A DNA stretch of 64,000 bases from Kaistella haifensis DSM 19056 (GCF_000735695.2 NZ_JASZ02000011.1:62001-126000), one strand, 5' to 3'. Counted from the first letter of the stretch, positions 26,389-35,895 are shown. Notes: generated by a model not told the origin, from the letters alone. A program made the numbers and translations.

Positions 26389-28023
26389 ATGTTGTATATT
26401 TTCTTCTCGATGGTGGTTCTTCTTCCCGTTTTTGCGGGTTGGGGACAACTCTTCCGGAAAATTGCAGGAGAACTATTCAGCGGCATTGCAGGGCAGTTAT
26501 TTACCGGAATTTTTGCGGTTTCGTTGGTTTGGGCTATTACTGCTTTCTTTTTTCCTCTTAATCTTAAAGTGGAATTAATCACCATCATTATTGGGTTGAT
26601 GGGATTTTTTTATTATAAAATCTACACTCAGTTTTGGAGTTTTTTGCGTGAATCTCCGCCTGCATTTTTCGTGATTTTATTGTTCACCATTTTCTTTGGT
26701 TCGTATTATCCTTTCATTCTCGATCACTTTGGATATTACGTTCCTACAGTCAAATGGCTTTCGGAATTCGGATTGGTCAAGGGAATTTCCAATCTCGATC
26801 CTACGTTGGGACAAATGTCGGCGTGGCATGTTTTGCAAGCCGGCTTTTCCAATTTTTCCGATCCTTTTCTTCGGCTGAATACCGTTCTTTTGATTATTTA
26901 TTCGATTTATATTTTTGAAAAAAAATCATGGATTCATCTGGTTTTCTTGCCATTCTTATTTCTGTTCGCTCAATCTCCGAGTCCAGATTTGCCGGTGATT
27001 GTTTTGTCTCTAATGCTCCTCAATGAAATATTAAACACAAATAAAAATGCCATACTTCTTTTCGCTTTTTCGACATTTGTTTTCTTTATCAAACCGACGA
27101 TGATTTGGCTACCCATCGCTGTTTTTCTGTATGCATTGATGGTTTTGAAATCGAAAATTACTTTCGTTGTTCCCGGAATTTTGATTTTAGTTTTAATGAT
27201 TTTTAAAAACAGTTGGGTGTTCGGATTTCCCATTTTCCCAGTACAGTTTCCCGATTTTGGAATCAGTTGGAAACCGAATTCCGTTCTATTAGCGAATTCC
27301 GCGGAAATGGCGTTGCTCAAAACTTTTGACATGCAATATTCTTATCAGGAAATTCAGGAATTTTCTTCTTTTGATTTCGTTAAAAACTGGCTTTTTTTAA
27401 AGGGAATTAAAGGAATTATTCATCAGTTCTTTGTGTTGAATTTATTGGCTTTAATGATTTTTGCGATCCGAAAAAATTCAAAAATAGTTTGGATTATTTT
27501 CTTTTCGTTAATGATTAAAAGCGTAGCGGTACTGCTGTTTTCTGCGCAATATCGTTTTTTTCTCGATGTATTTTTTGCCGTGTTTTTTGTAATTTTTTTT
27601 CAGTGGTTTTCAAAGAAAAATTCTTTGAGGGTTTTCTTTGTTTTATCATTTATTACAGGCACTTTTCTTACTTTCCCTAAACTTACAAAAACGGTTTTTC
27701 CGAGTTTTAACTTAGGATATTTTATGACGGGCTTTAGCGAAAATCAATTTTTTAAACCAGCAAGTTTCGAACTAGAGAATTATAAAACCTACCAAATCGG
27801 TAATTTGAAATTCAACGTCGTACAACAGTATCCATTTAGTTTTGATACACCTTTGCCTTCAATTTCCCCGTATTTTCTTCAAAAATATTTGGAAGCAGGA
27901 ATTTTCCCACAATTGCAAGGTAAGGCCTTAAAGGAAGATTTTATTTGGAGAAAAATGAGTGAGGAAGAAAAAATTCAACTTCAAAAAATAATCAGCAATT
28001 TCCCACCCGAATATCTCCGCTGA
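26389..28023 (+). CDS. Polytopic membrane protein (LIC_10190-like)
   Basis: 544 residues with roughly ten to twelve hydrophobic segments, beginning MLYIFFSMVVLLPVFAGWGQ. The open frame extends back to 26269 through the upstream lipoprotein gene and terminator, which is implausible, so ATG 26389 is preferred; ATG 26410 is the alternative. The layout (N-terminal helices, a periplasmic loop with FVPTVKWLSEFGLVKGI-like text, short C-terminal domain) resembles the LIC_10190 family of membrane proteins in Bacteroidota and Leptospira and, more loosely, GT-C glycosyltransferases. The substrate is unknown. The gene has no visible promoter because a terminator occupies its upstream region. Confidence 0.75.
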   Translation: MLYIFFSMVVLLPVFAGWGQLFRKIAGELFSGIAGQLFTGIFAVSLVWAITAFFFPLNLKVELITIIIGLMGFFYYKIYTQFWSFLRESPPAFFVILLFTIFFGSYYPFILDHFGYYVPTVKWLSEFGLVKGISNLDPTLGQMSAWHVLQAGFSNFSDPFLRLNTVLLIIYSIYIFEKKSWIHLVFLPFLFLFAQSPSPDLPVIVLSLMLLNEILNTNKNAILLFAFSTFVFFIKPTMIWLPIAVFLYALMVLKSKITFVVPGILILVLMIFKNSWVFGFPIFPVQFPDFGISWKPNSVLLANSAEMALLKTFDMQYSYQEIQEFSSFDFVKNWLFLKGIKGIIHQFFVLNLLALMIFAIRKNSKIVWIIFFSLMIKSVAVLLFSAQYRFFLDVFFAVFFVIFFQWFSKKNSLRVFFVLSFITGTFLTFPKLTKTVFPSFNLGYFMTGFSENQFFKPASFELENYKTYQIGNLKFNVVQQYPFSFDTPLPSISPYFLQKYLEAGIFPQLQGKALKEDFIWRKMSEEEKIQLQKIISNFPPEYLR

Positions 28024-28071
28024 AAACATCAACCTTTTCCTTTCTGTATGGGCTATTTCGCAACTTTTGAT

Positions 28072-28079
28072 TAACTTTG
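28072..28079 (+). promoter_or_regulatory. -7 element directly upstream of aroC
   Basis: TAACTTTG ends four nt before the aroC ATG at 28084; the transcript is expected to start at or near the start codon. Confidence 0.6.
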
Positions 28080-28083
28080 TATC

Positions 28084-29145
28084 ATGTTCAATTTAGGAAA
28101 TTTTCTTACCCTTTCTACCTTTGGCGAAAGCCACGGAATCGCTTACGGCGGAATTATTAATAATTTTCCTGCTGGTTTGGAGGTAGATTTAGATGAGGTT
28201 CAGCATCAGCTTGATCGCAGAAAACCCGGTCAGTCGGCTATTGTAACGCAACGAAAAGAAAGCGATACCGTGAAGTTTCTGTCCGGAATTTTTGATGGAA
28301 AAACTACTGGAACGCCGATCGGATTTACCATAGAAAACGAAAATCAAAAATCAAAAGATTACGACCATATTGCTCAAGCTTATCGTCCGAGTCATGCTGA
28401 TTTTACTTATGATCAAAAATTCGGAATCCGAGATTTTCGCGGTGGCGGCAAATCTTCAGCGCGAGAAACGGTCAATTGGGTAGTAGCAGGAAGTTTGGCG
28501 AAACAACTTCTCCCGGAAAATGTGGAAATCAATGCATATGTTTCTTCCGTCGGTGAAATTTTTTGTGAAAAACCTTATCAGGATCTAGATTTTTCTAAAA
28601 CCGATTCTAACGATGTTCGTTGTCCGGATGCCGAAACTGCCGAAAAAATGATCGCGAGAATTAAAGAAATCAAAAAGGAAGGCAATACGATTGGCGGAAC
28701 GATAACTTGTGTGATCAAGAATCTTCCGGTAGGAATTGGCGAACCAGTTTTTGGAAAATTGCAAGCAGAATTGGCGAAAGCGATGATGAACATTAACGCT
28801 GCAAAAGGTTTTGAATACGGAAGCGGTTTTTGTGGAGCAAAAATGACCGGCAAAGATCACAACGATTTATTTAATTCCGATTTTTCTACCATAACGAATC
28901 TTTCAGGCGGAATTCAAGGGGGAATTTCCAACGGAATGGATGTGTATTTTCGGGTAGCTTTCAAGCCAATTGCAACAATTTTGCGGCCTCAAGAAAGTGT
29001 CGATAAAGATGGAAATTCTGTCACGGTTGAAGGAAAAGGAAGACACGATCCTTGCGTTTTGCCAAGAGCAGTTCCTATTGTGGAAAACCTGGCCGCTTTT
29101 GTACTAGCGGACTTATTTTTGATTAATCGTTTGCGAAGAATTTAA
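28084..29145 (+). CDS. aroC: Chorismate synthase
   Basis: 353 residues. It converts 5-enolpyruvylshikimate 3-phosphate to chorismate with reduced FMN, the last step of the shikimate pathway. The family signatures are GESHG (near residue 16), the central [10 protein letters not shown], and the C-terminal [15 protein letters not shown]. Size and start are standard. Its promoter's -7 box lies four nt upstream, so the mRNA may be leaderless. It precedes two thioredoxin-fold genes without an obvious functional link. Confidence 0.97.
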   Translation: MFNLGNFLTLSTFGESHGIAYGGIINNFPAGLEVDLDEVQHQLDRRKPGQSAIVTQRKESDTVKFLSGIFDGKTTGTPIGFTIENENQKSKDYDHIAQAYRPSHADFTYDQKFGIRDFRGGGKSSARETVNWVVAGSLAKQLLPENVEINAYVSSVGEIFCEKPYQDLDFSKTDSNDVRCPDAETAEKMIARIKEIKKEGNTIGGTITCVIKNLPVGIGEPVFGKLQAELAKAMMNINAAKGFEYGSGFCGAKMTGKDHNDLFNSDFSTITNLSGGIQGGISNGMDVYFRVAFKPIATILRPQESVDKDGNSVTVEGKGRHDPCVLPRAVPIVENLAAFVLADLFLINRLRRI

Positions 29146-29186
29146 TTTCAAAAACAAAAAGTTCAACCTATTTTATTTAAAAGAAC

Positions 29187-29747
29187 ATGGAAAAATATTG
29201 GGAAAATGCAATTACCTTTGATGAGTATATGCAAGTAGCAAAACAACGGGCCGAAAACCCTGCGGAAGGCGATCATTATAAAGATTATTACGAACTCGGG
29301 TTGCAAAGAATGGAGCGAACGCTGAAAACTTTCAAGGTAAATCCTGAAATGCTGGAAAAATTGAAATCGAAAAATTTCGATGGAAAAGTTTTAATTATTT
29401 CGGAACCTTGGTGTGGCGATGCAAGTGCGACTGTTCCTGCGGTTTCTCAGTTTTTTGCAGCAGCCGGAATTGAGGTAAAGATCTTTTTAAGAGATTCTGA
29501 TCCGTCTTTAATCGATCAGTTTTTAACCAATGGAACGCAATCCATTCCTAAAATTGTACTGCTTAATTCTGACTTTTCGGTGAAGAATGTTTGGGGTCCT
29601 CGCCCAGAGTACGGAACGCAATTGCTCAAAAAATTCAAAGAAAATGAGGAAACGTATCCTCGCGAAGAATTTTATAACGATTTGCAAGTATATTATGCGA
29701 AAAACCGTGGAGCAGATGCTATCGAAGAAATTATCAATTTAATTTAA
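29187..29747 (+). CDS. Thioredoxin-fold protein with a WCGD site
   Basis: 186 residues of the thioredoxin family seen in Bacteroidota (thioredoxin_9-like). An N-terminal helical region (about 1-65) precedes the fold. The active-site position reads EPWCGDAS (about residues 71-78): one Cys is present where the usual WCxxC has two. The cis-Pro loop QSIPKIVLL is retained. It should therefore not be a standard dithiol oxidoreductase; a monothiol or binding role is possible. Soluble, no signal peptide. It ends two nt before the TlpA-like gene and is probably co-transcribed with it. Confidence 0.85.
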   Translation: MEKYWENAITFDEYMQVAKQRAENPAEGDHYKDYYELGLQRMERTLKTFKVNPEMLEKLKSKNFDGKVLIISEPWCGDASATVPAVSQFFAAAGIEVKIFLRDSDPSLIDQFLTNGTQSIPKIVLLNSDFSVKNVWGPRPEYGTQLLKKFKENEETYPREEFYNDLQVYYAKNRGADAIEEIINLI

Positions 29748-29748
29748 G

Positions 29749-30300
29749 ATGAAATTTTTAAGACAAAACTTTTTTTATATCATTGCCGCGGCGGTTATTG
29801 CGGTGCTTTACCTTTTTCCTTCCGTTAAACTGAAGCTCAAGGATCTTTTTTTTCCGGTTGCCGCGATTGAGAATGCAATTACTTTGCAGGATTCGGACTT
29901 GGATGTTCAGTTGAAAGGCATTAATGTAGCCAGTACCAATCTGAAAAATTTTAAAGGAAATAAACTGATTTTTCTGAATTTCTGGGGAACTTGGTGCCCT
30001 CCGTGTCGGGAAGAATGGCCAACGATTCAAAAACTCTATGAAACTAAGAAAGATAAAGTAGATTTCGTGCTCATTGCAATGCAGGATGAAGAAGCTGCGG
30101 TGGTGAAATTCTTGAAAGAGAATAATTATACCGTTCCGGTTTACATTGCTCAAAGTCCGATTTCGAATAATGTGTTGCCAAAAGTTTTCCCAACCACTTT
30201 TTTACTCGACAAAAACGGAAGAATTCTTCTGAAAGAAGATGCTTCGAAGGATTGGAACAGCAAATCTGTACACGATTTTATTGATAATGTAACGAAATAA
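29749..30300 (+). CDS. TlpA-like thiol:disulfide oxidoreductase
   Basis: 183 residues with an N-terminal membrane anchor (FFYIIAAAVIAVLYLFP) and a periplasmic TlpA/ResA-type thioredoxin domain whose active site is WGTWCPPC (about residues 82-89), followed by the cis-Pro VFPTTFLLD. It likely reduces or isomerises envelope disulfides, for example in cytochrome c maturation. It starts one nt after the WCGD protein; the pairing of a complete and an incomplete thioredoxin fold is notable. Start ATG fixed by spacing. Confidence 0.88.
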   Translation: MKFLRQNFFYIIAAAVIAVLYLFPSVKLKLKDLFFPVAAIENAITLQDSDLDVQLKGINVASTNLKNFKGNKLIFLNFWGTWCPPCREEWPTIQKLYETKKDKVDFVLIAMQDEEAAVVKFLKENNYTVPVYIAQSPISNNVLPKVFPTTFLLDKNGRILLKEDASKDWNSKSVHDFIDNVTK

Positions 30301-30374
30301 TATTTAACAGAAATTACGAAATTGTGGTATAGAATTTGAAAAATATATAGCGTTTTAAAAAATCAAACACAAAC

Positions 30375-30713
30375 ATGAAACTCTCAAAAATTGCCCTTGC
30401 TAAAGAAGCTTTCAAACACAAAGGCTTCATTCAAAAAATCCCTGTAATTGCACGTATGATGAAATCGGTGATGTCGAAAGGTGGCTATAAACCTGAATAC
30501 AAAAACGTGATTCTTCCCGGTTTGGTGTTCGTTTACCTAATTTCTCCATTGGATATTTTGCCCGATTGGATTCCGGTGATCGGAGTTTTAGACGATTTGG
30601 CGCTTTTGGCTCTTGCGATTCCGATGTTGATTTCCGAAGCTGAAAAATTTGTCGCTTGGGAAGAAGAACTAAAGAATAGTAAGCAGATTTCTGAAGCAGA
30701 AATCATCAGTTAA
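30375..30713 (+). CDS. YkvA family protein (DUF1232)
   Basis: 112 residues. The DUF1232 signature ISPLDILPDWIPVIGVLDDLALL (quoted in part: PLDILPDWIPVIGVLDD) forms a hydrophobic hairpin of two helices, at about residues 55-85. Family members are small membrane-associated proteins of unknown function. Basic N-terminus (KIALAKEAFKHKGFIQK). It is followed by a strong terminator before miaA. Start ATG at 30375 agrees with the family. Confidence 0.85.
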   Translation: MKLSKIALAKEAFKHKGFIQKIPVIARMMKSVMSKGGYKPEYKNVILPGLVFVYLISPLDILPDWIPVIGVLDDLALLALAIPMLISEAEKFVAWEEELKNSKQISEAEIIS

Positions 30714-30729
30714 TAATGATTAATTTATT

Positions 30730-30762
30730 AAAAGTCGCTAAGGAAACTTGGCGACTTTTTTC
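30730..30762 (+). terminator. Terminator after the YkvA gene
   Basis: AAGTCGC (30732-30738) and GCGACTT (30751-30757) form the stem, followed by TTTT. Confidence 0.88.
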
Positions 30763-30828
30763 TTGTTAAATTTTCTAGAATTTCCAAGCTGTTCTTTTTA
30801 TTCAAAAAAAATCAGGAAATTTGCACCA

Positions 30829-31746
30829 ATGAAAAAACTCATCTCCATTGTAGGAACCACCGGAATTGGCAAAACCAAACTCGCCATTGAATTAGCGAAA
30901 TATTTCGATACAGAAATTGTTTCCTGCGATTCCCGACAGTTTTTTAGAGAGATGAAAATCGGTACCGCAATGCCGACCAGCGAAGAATTAGCGCAGGCAA
31001 CGCATCATTTTATAGGCAATCTTTCGGTGGAAGATTACTACTCCATCGGGCAATTCGAAAGGGAAGCGATCGCAAAAATTGAAGAGTTATTCACTAAAAA
31101 TGAAGTGGTGATCATGGTTGGAGGCAGTATGATGTATGAAAAAGCGGTTATCCAAGGATTGAACGATTTGCCGGAAGCAGACGAAATAAAGCAAAGAAAG
31201 TTGGAAAAAATTTTCAACGAAGAAGGAATTGAAAGTGTACAAAAAATTCTTGAAAAACTAGATCTGGAATATTTTAACATCGTAGATAAAGATAATCCCA
31301 GACGACTTTTCCGGGCTATTGATGTGATTTGGCAAACCGGAAAAACGTATACCGAAAATATTTCTGTTCAGTTGAATCAGCGGAATTTTGAGGTCATTCG
31401 AATCGGGATTTCCGCGCCTCGCGAAACGATTTATGAAAGAATCAACCGGCGTGTGGATGTTATGTTGGAGAATGGATTGATTGACGAAGCGCGTTCACTG
31501 ATTGATTTTCGAAAGCATATTGCCTTGCAAACCGTCGGATATTCCGAACTTTTCCGATATTTTGATGGAGAATGGAGTTTGGATTTTGCGGTGGAAGAAA
31601 TCAAAAAAAATTCCCGAAGATTTGCCAAAAGACAACTGACTTGGTATCGCAAAGAAACCAACATCCATTGGGTGAATTTTGAAAATTCATTGCAAGAATC
31701 CTTATCTTTGTTGAGTAATTTAAACATCAAATCTAAAATTAATTAA
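30829..31746 (+). CDS. miaA: tRNA dimethylallyltransferase
   Basis: 305 residues from ATG 30829; the frame is open back to 30748, but MKKLISIVGTTGIGKTKLAI is the family N-terminus and a -7-like element (GGAAATTTG at about 30815-30823) sits inside the longer reading. It adds an isopentenyl group to A37 of tRNAs reading U-starting codons. The P-loop GTTGIGKT (about 8-15), substrate-binding SCDSRQFFREMKIGT, and a C-terminal RFAKRQLTWYRKE are typical. It ends one nt before the next gene. The very short leader is noted under findings. Confidence 0.95.
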   Translation: MKKLISIVGTTGIGKTKLAIELAKYFDTEIVSCDSRQFFREMKIGTAMPTSEELAQATHHFIGNLSVEDYYSIGQFEREAIAKIEELFTKNEVVIMVGGSMMYEKAVIQGLNDLPEADEIKQRKLEKIFNEEGIESVQKILEKLDLEYFNIVDKDNPRRLFRAIDVIWQTGKTYTENISVQLNQRNFEVIRIGISAPRETIYERINRRVDVMLENGLIDEARSLIDFRKHIALQTVGYSELFRYFDGEWSLDFAVEEIKKNSRRFAKRQLTWYRKETNIHWVNFENSLQESLSLLSNLNIKSKIN

Positions 31747-31747
31747 A

Positions 31748-32305
31748 ATGGCAAATACTCCTTCCAATATGCTTGAACTGGGCACAAAAGCTCCATTTTT
31801 CGAACTTCCAAATCCTTCGCATTCCAATGAATTGCAGACACTAGATGAGTTGAAAGGCGAAAAGGGAACCCTCGTTATTTTTATGTGTAACCACTGTCCG
31901 TTTGTGTTGCATGTCATCGATAAACTCGCGGAATTATACGAAGATTATCAGGAGAAAGGTATAGAATTTATTGCGATCAATTCCAATGATACCGATAAAT
32001 ATCCAGCAGATTCACCTTTGAAAATGGCGGAATTTCAGGTGGAAAGAAAATTTGATTTTCCTTATCTTTTTGATGAAAGCCAGGCGATTGCTAAAGCTTA
32101 TGATGCAGCTTGTACCCCCGATTTCTTCTTCTTCGATGAAAAACTGGATCTCGTTTACCGCGGACAAATGGATGATTCCAGACCGGGAAATCAAAAGGAA
32201 GTTACTGGCGAAGATTTAATTATCGCTTTCGAAAATCTGCTCGCAGGTGAACCACAAGAAGAACTGCAAAGACCAAGCATGGGTTGCGGAATTAAGTGGA
32301 AATAA
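31748..32305 (+). CDS. Thioredoxin/peroxiredoxin-like protein (AhpC/TSA superfamily)
   Basis: 185 residues of the PRX-like group of redox proteins. The active site reads MCNHCPFV (about residues 46-53), a CxxC in place of the usual peroxiredoxin single Cys. A further Cys is found in ACTPDFFFFD and near the end (GCGIKWK). No signal peptide. The C-terminal tail ERPSMGCGIKW-like sequence is characteristic of the family in Bacteroidota. Role in thiol redox control or peroxide detoxification is inferred. Starts 1-2 nt after miaA, so probably translated from the same message. Confidence 0.85.
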   Translation: MANTPSNMLELGTKAPFFELPNPSHSNELQTLDELKGEKGTLVIFMCNHCPFVLHVIDKLAELYEDYQEKGIEFIAINSNDTDKYPADSPLKMAEFQVERKFDFPYLFDESQAIAKAYDAACTPDFFFFDEKLDLVYRGQMDDSRPGNQKEVTGEDLIIAFENLLAGEPQEELQRPSMGCGIKWK

Positions 32306-32321
32306 TTTTCAGAATACATAC

Positions 32322-32350
32322 AAAAAACGCATCTTCGGATGCGTTTTTTT
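32322..32350. terminator. Bidirectional terminator between convergent genes
   Basis: AAAAAACGCATC, TTCG loop, GATGCGTTTTTTT. A- and T-runs on both sides let it serve the plus-strand gene at 31748 and the minus-strand gene at 32349. Confidence 0.9.
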
Positions 32351-32987
32351 ATTTAAAGAAAGGGTTGTAAGTTTTCTCAAACCCAATTGTTGTCGGGTTT
32401 CCATGTCCACTGTACACCGTGGTTTTGTCATCCAATACGAATAATTTTGTTTGAACACTTTCGATTAATTGTTCATAATTTCCTTTGTAAAGATCAGTTC
32501 TTCCGATACTACCTTCGAACAACACATCTCCGGAAATCATCAGCTTTTCAGCTTCCGAATAATAGGCAACACTTCCCGGTGAATGTCCTGGAACGTGTAG
32601 GATTTTCAAGGAATCTTCATCTAGTTTCACGATTTCATTTTCTTTTATAAATTGAATGGTACCTTCAAATGGTTTAAAGAAAAAACCAAAACGGTTCGCA
32701 TCCATCGGATTTCGGTCGAGAATTTCATTTTCAATTTCGTGCAATAATACCGGAACTTTGTACAAATCATACATTTTCTGCAAACCCAATACATGGTCGA
32801 TGTGCGCATGAGTGAGCAAAATATTCTGGATTTTTAACCCTTGGTTTTCAATAAATTGTTGCAAAGCAGTGGTTTCAGCATCGGTGAAATTTCCCGGATC
32901 GATGAGGTATGCGTTTCTATTTTCATTAAAAACTACATAAGTGTTTTCCGAAAAAGGATTGAAGGTAAAGGATTTTATATGAAGCAT
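32349..32987 (-). CDS. MBL-fold metallo-hydrolase (glyoxalase II-like)
   Basis: 212 residues of the metallo-beta-lactamase fold. Metal ligands are visible in LLTHAHIDHVLG (about residues 56-67), in the His of HVPGHSPGS (about 130-138), in the Asp of ISGDVLF and in VYSGHGNPT. The length and lack of a C-terminal substrate domain place it with the short hydroxyacylglutathione hydrolase-like proteins rather than true GloB. The substrate is unknown. Cytosolic. Converges with the peroxiredoxin-like gene. Confidence 0.9.
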   Translation of the reverse strand: MLHIKSFTFNPFSENTYVVFNENRNAYLIDPGNFTDAETTALQQFIENQGLKIQNILLTHAHIDHVLGLQKMYDLYKVPVLLHEIENEILDRNPMDANRFGFFFKPFEGTIQFIKENEIVKLDEDSLKILHVPGHSPGSVAYYSEAEKLMISGDVLFEGSIGRTDLYKGNYEQLIESVQTKLFVLDDKTTVYSGHGNPTTIGFEKTYNPFFK

Positions 32988-33081
32988 AAATGATGTTTTT
33001 GAAAGTTCAAAAATACGCTTTTGTACAACAATTTGCAGTGAGTGGCAACAAAACGTCGTTATTTTCGTTATTTTCGTAGTG

Positions 33082-34293
33082 ATGAAATTTTTACCTTTTC
33101 TTTTTTTGATGATTTTTTGTTCCGTTTTGGGGCAAGATATCCGCAGTATTCAATTGTTTAATCCACAAACGAATGATGAAACTCCTGTGATTGGCTTTAA
33201 TGACCAGCTTATTTTAAAGTTTGATGATCTTTCCAACGGAAGCAATATTTATCGATATACCCTGAAACATTACGACCGAAACTGGAAGGAAGACGGACTT
33301 TTTTTCACCGAATATGCCTCCGGAAGTCTCAATGCGTTGATCGATCAATTTGAATATTCTTTCAATACGAATCAGCCGTACACTCATTATTCCTTGGCGT
33401 TTCCGAATGATAAAATCCGGCCGAAAATTTCGGGAAATTTTGAGATAATCGTTTATCTGGATTCAGAGAATAAAAAGCTATTTACCAAGCGTTTTTCGGT
33501 GGTGGAAGATGGAGCGAATGTGGGTGTTGCGATTAGCAGAATTTCGGATGCTCGCCGTCCGGAAATCAATCAAAGGGTAGAAGTACAAGTCGTTGGAAAC
33601 AACGCTTCGCTGCTGCAAAATATCAATTCTGTCAGTTTAAATATTTTACAAAATAATAACCAGAATATGCTAATCACCAACCAAAAACCAAGTTCAGTAC
33701 TGGGAAATCGAATTCTTTTCCAGCAAATGAATTTGGTTTTTCCGGGAAATAATGAGTTTTATTATTTTGATAATAAAAACATGAATCAAGCTTTCGATAT
33801 GGTTGCTGGAGCAGAAACGGTGGACGGAGTTAATCATACTTACCTGCATCCAGTGTGGGCTTTTCCGCTCAATTATCAATATCAACCGGACGTCAATGGC
33901 GCTTTTTATTTCCGACGAAGCGATTTGGGAATTGAGCGCGATGCCAATCGCGAAGCCGATTATTCCTGGGTTTATTTCGCATTAGATTCTGAAAAAACAG
34001 ATAAGAAAATCCATGTTTTGGGTGGTTTCAACGATTTCGTTCCAAGCAAAGAAAACGAAATGGTATATGATGAAAATGCAAAAAAATACATTGCAAAAAT
34101 CTATTTGAAACAAGGATTTTACAATTATATTCTCGCAACACAAAACCAAGATGGCCTTCTAAATTTCGGGGAAATCAACGGAAATTTCTGGCAAACCGAG
34201 AATTTGTACCAAGCGTTTTTATATTACCAACCATTCGGCAGAAATTACGATGGCCTGATCGGTTATGGTGAATTTCGAACTCCGGTGCGGTAA
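33082..34293 (+). CDS. Type IX secretion system plug protein (DUF5103)
   Basis: 403 residues. The signal peptide (MKFLPFLFLMIFCSVLGQ) is followed by the beta-rich domain formerly DUF5103, with the N-terminal IRSIQLFNPQTNDETPVI and characteristic HYDRNWKEDGLF and WVYFALDSE blocks. In Flavobacterium the family member is the plug that closes the periplasmic face of the SprA translocon of the T9SS. GTG 33079 directly precedes ATG 33082; ATG is preferred. It belongs functionally with the PorP/SprF gene at 49788, although they are far apart. A TATTTTCG element ends about five nt before the start. Confidence 0.88.
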   Translation: MKFLPFLFLMIFCSVLGQDIRSIQLFNPQTNDETPVIGFNDQLILKFDDLSNGSNIYRYTLKHYDRNWKEDGLFFTEYASGSLNALIDQFEYSFNTNQPYTHYSLAFPNDKIRPKISGNFEIIVYLDSENKKLFTKRFSVVEDGANVGVAISRISDARRPEINQRVEVQVVGNNASLLQNINSVSLNILQNNNQNMLITNQKPSSVLGNRILFQQMNLVFPGNNEFYYFDNKNMNQAFDMVAGAETVDGVNHTYLHPVWAFPLNYQYQPDVNGAFYFRRSDLGIERDANREADYSWVYFALDSEKTDKKIHVLGGFNDFVPSKENEMVYDENAKKYIAKIYLKQGFYNYILATQNQDGLLNFGEINGNFWQTENLYQAFLYYQPFGRNYDGLIGYGEFRTPVR

Positions 34294-34294
34294 T

Positions 34295-35323
34295 TTAAAC
34301 CAAGTAAAATTCATTCAGTTTTTCCTCACAAAGCGTTTTCACCACATCAATCCAGCGGTCTTCATCATTCAAACACGGGATGTAATTGAAGTTTTCGCCA
34401 CCTGCGAGTAGAAATTCTTCTTTACCCTCCATCGAAATTTCTTCTAATGTTTCTAGGCAATCGGAAACGAAAGCCGGACAAACAATTGCAAGGTTTTTCA
34501 CTCCTTTTTTAGGCAAGTTTTCTAATGTTTCATCGGTATATGGCTCCATCCATTTGTCTTTTCCCAATCTGGATTGGAAAGAAATGACCGTTTTTTCTTT
34601 GGGAATATTAAGTTTTTCAATCACCAATTCAGTGGTTTTGAAGCACTGATGTCTGTAGCAAAACTGATGACTCGGATTGGTTTCGCGTGAGCAGCAATCG
34701 TTGAGGTTGCAGGTTTTTGTAGGATCGGTTTTGTAGATATGTCTTTCTGGAACGCCGTGGTAAGAAAACTGCAGCGCATCGAAATTTTCAGGAAGTTTCT
34801 CGCGGATGCTTTCGGTGAGACAATCAATATAGATATCGCGATTGTAAAATGGTTGCACGTAATTAATTTTCACCTGTGGGAAGTGTTTTTTGCGCACTTC
34901 TTCGGCTTTATCAACCACCGTTTCCGTTGTGCTCATCGCATATTGTGGGTATAGCGGGAACAAAACAATTTCGTTAACGCCTTGTTCTGTCAATTTTCGA
35001 ATGCCGGTTTCGATGCTTGGTTCAGCGTATCGCATCCCGATTTCAACCGGGACATCTACCAACTTCTGGAGTTTTTGTTGAATTTTTTTGGTAATGACGA
35101 TCAGCGGCGATCCTTCATCAGTCCAAACCGTTTTATAAGCTGCTGCAGATTTTGGTGGTCGTGTATTGAGGATGATTCCCTGCACTAAAAGCGATCGGAA
35201 AAACCATCGGTAATCGATCACTTTTTCATCCATTAAAAACTCATCGAGGTAATCTTTAACGTCTTTAACGTCTGTAGATTTTGGCGAGCCGAGATTAACT
35301 AGTAATATTCCTTTCTTTGACAA
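34295..35323 (-). CDS. hemH: Ferrochelatase
   Basis: 342 residues. Inserts Fe2+ into protoporphyrin IX, the last step of protohaem synthesis. Family blocks include GILLVNLGSPKS at the N-terminus, the metal-site segment FSYHGVPERHI (near 185-195) and the Glu-rich C-terminal ECLETLEEI region (DCLETLEEISMEGK). Cys residues in KTCNLNDCCSRE are present, as in some ferrochelatases with an Fe-S cluster. It converges with the T9SS plug gene with two nt between stops. Start ATG 35323. Confidence 0.95.
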   Translation of the reverse strand: MSKKGILLVNLGSPKSTDVKDVKDYLDEFLMDEKVIDYRWFFRSLLVQGIILNTRPPKSAAAYKTVWTDEGSPLIVITKKIQQKLQKLVDVPVEIGMRYAEPSIETGIRKLTEQGVNEIVLFPLYPQYAMSTTETVVDKAEEVRKKHFPQVKINYVQPFYNRDIYIDCLTESIREKLPENFDALQFSYHGVPERHIYKTDPTKTCNLNDCCSRETNPSHQFCYRHQCFKTTELVIEKLNIPKEKTVISFQSRLGKDKWMEPYTDETLENLPKKGVKNLAIVCPAFVSDCLETLEEISMEGKEEFLLAGGENFNYIPCLNDEDRWIDVVKTLCEEKLNEFYLV

Positions 35324-35343
35324 AATATTTATTTTTTAATTTG

Positions 35344-35362
35344 ACCACAAAAGTCACAAAAG
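35344..35362 (+). repeat. Left 19-bp inverted repeat of the GxxExxY cassette
   Basis: ACCACAAAAGTCACAAAAG, matched perfectly in reverse complement at 35896-35914. The pair bounds a 571-bp segment holding the GxxExxY gene. Confidence 0.85.
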
Positions 35363-35406
35363 CATTATTTAAGATGCAACTTATTTCTCCATAAAGATCA
35401 AATAAA

Positions 35407-35814
35407 TTACATTAATTCTTTATAATATTGATTGACCATGGTTTCCTGACCTTCGTGGTATATATTTTTCACATTAAAATTGATTAACACACCTTTCGGA
35501 ACTTTTAGAATATTCATATAATTTAAAAGTTTTGCCCGGTGAATATCTTCGAAACTTTTTACTGATTTTATTTCCAAAACAATGAGATCCTCAATTAAGA
35601 AATCACATCGAAAATCACAAAATAATTTTTTGCACTTGTAAACTACATCAACTTGAATTTCAGATTTAAAATCGATACTCCTTAGTTTAAATTCTTCTTT
35701 TAAAGCTTCATGATATACTTTTTCCAATAAACCAGGCCCCAATTCCTTGTGCACTTCAATACAAGCGCCAGTTATTCGGTACGTGAGGTCGGTAAGATAA
35801 GATTGGGTAACCAT
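35407..35814 (-). CDS. GxxExxY protein
   Basis: 135 residues of the GxxExxY family (TIGR04256), related to PD-(D/E)xK nucleases. The signature is GPGLLEKVYHEAL (G26, E29, Y33 region), and the nuclease-like core reads FRCDFLIEDLIVLEIKSVKSF with D, E and K in the spacing D-(x)n-ExK, consistent with an active site (IVLEIK). No DNA-binding domain is seen. Function is unknown. The gene lies between perfect 19-bp inverted repeats, and the same repeat core occurs in the intergenic arrays near 51-57 kb, so it may be mobile. Start ATG 35814. Confidence 0.9.
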   Translation of the reverse strand: MVTQSYLTDLTYRITGACIEVHKELGPGLLEKVYHEALKEEFKLRSIDFKSEIQVDVVYKCKKLFCDFRCDFLIEDLIVLEIKSVKSFEDIHRAKLLNYMNILKVPKGVLINFNVKNIYHEGQETMVNQYYKELM

Positions 35815-35895
35815 TTTTTATTAAAAAATACTTTTAAGGAAACAAAGAATTGAGGTTCTTATTTTTCCTTATAAAAACAAAAGAATTACTTTCTA

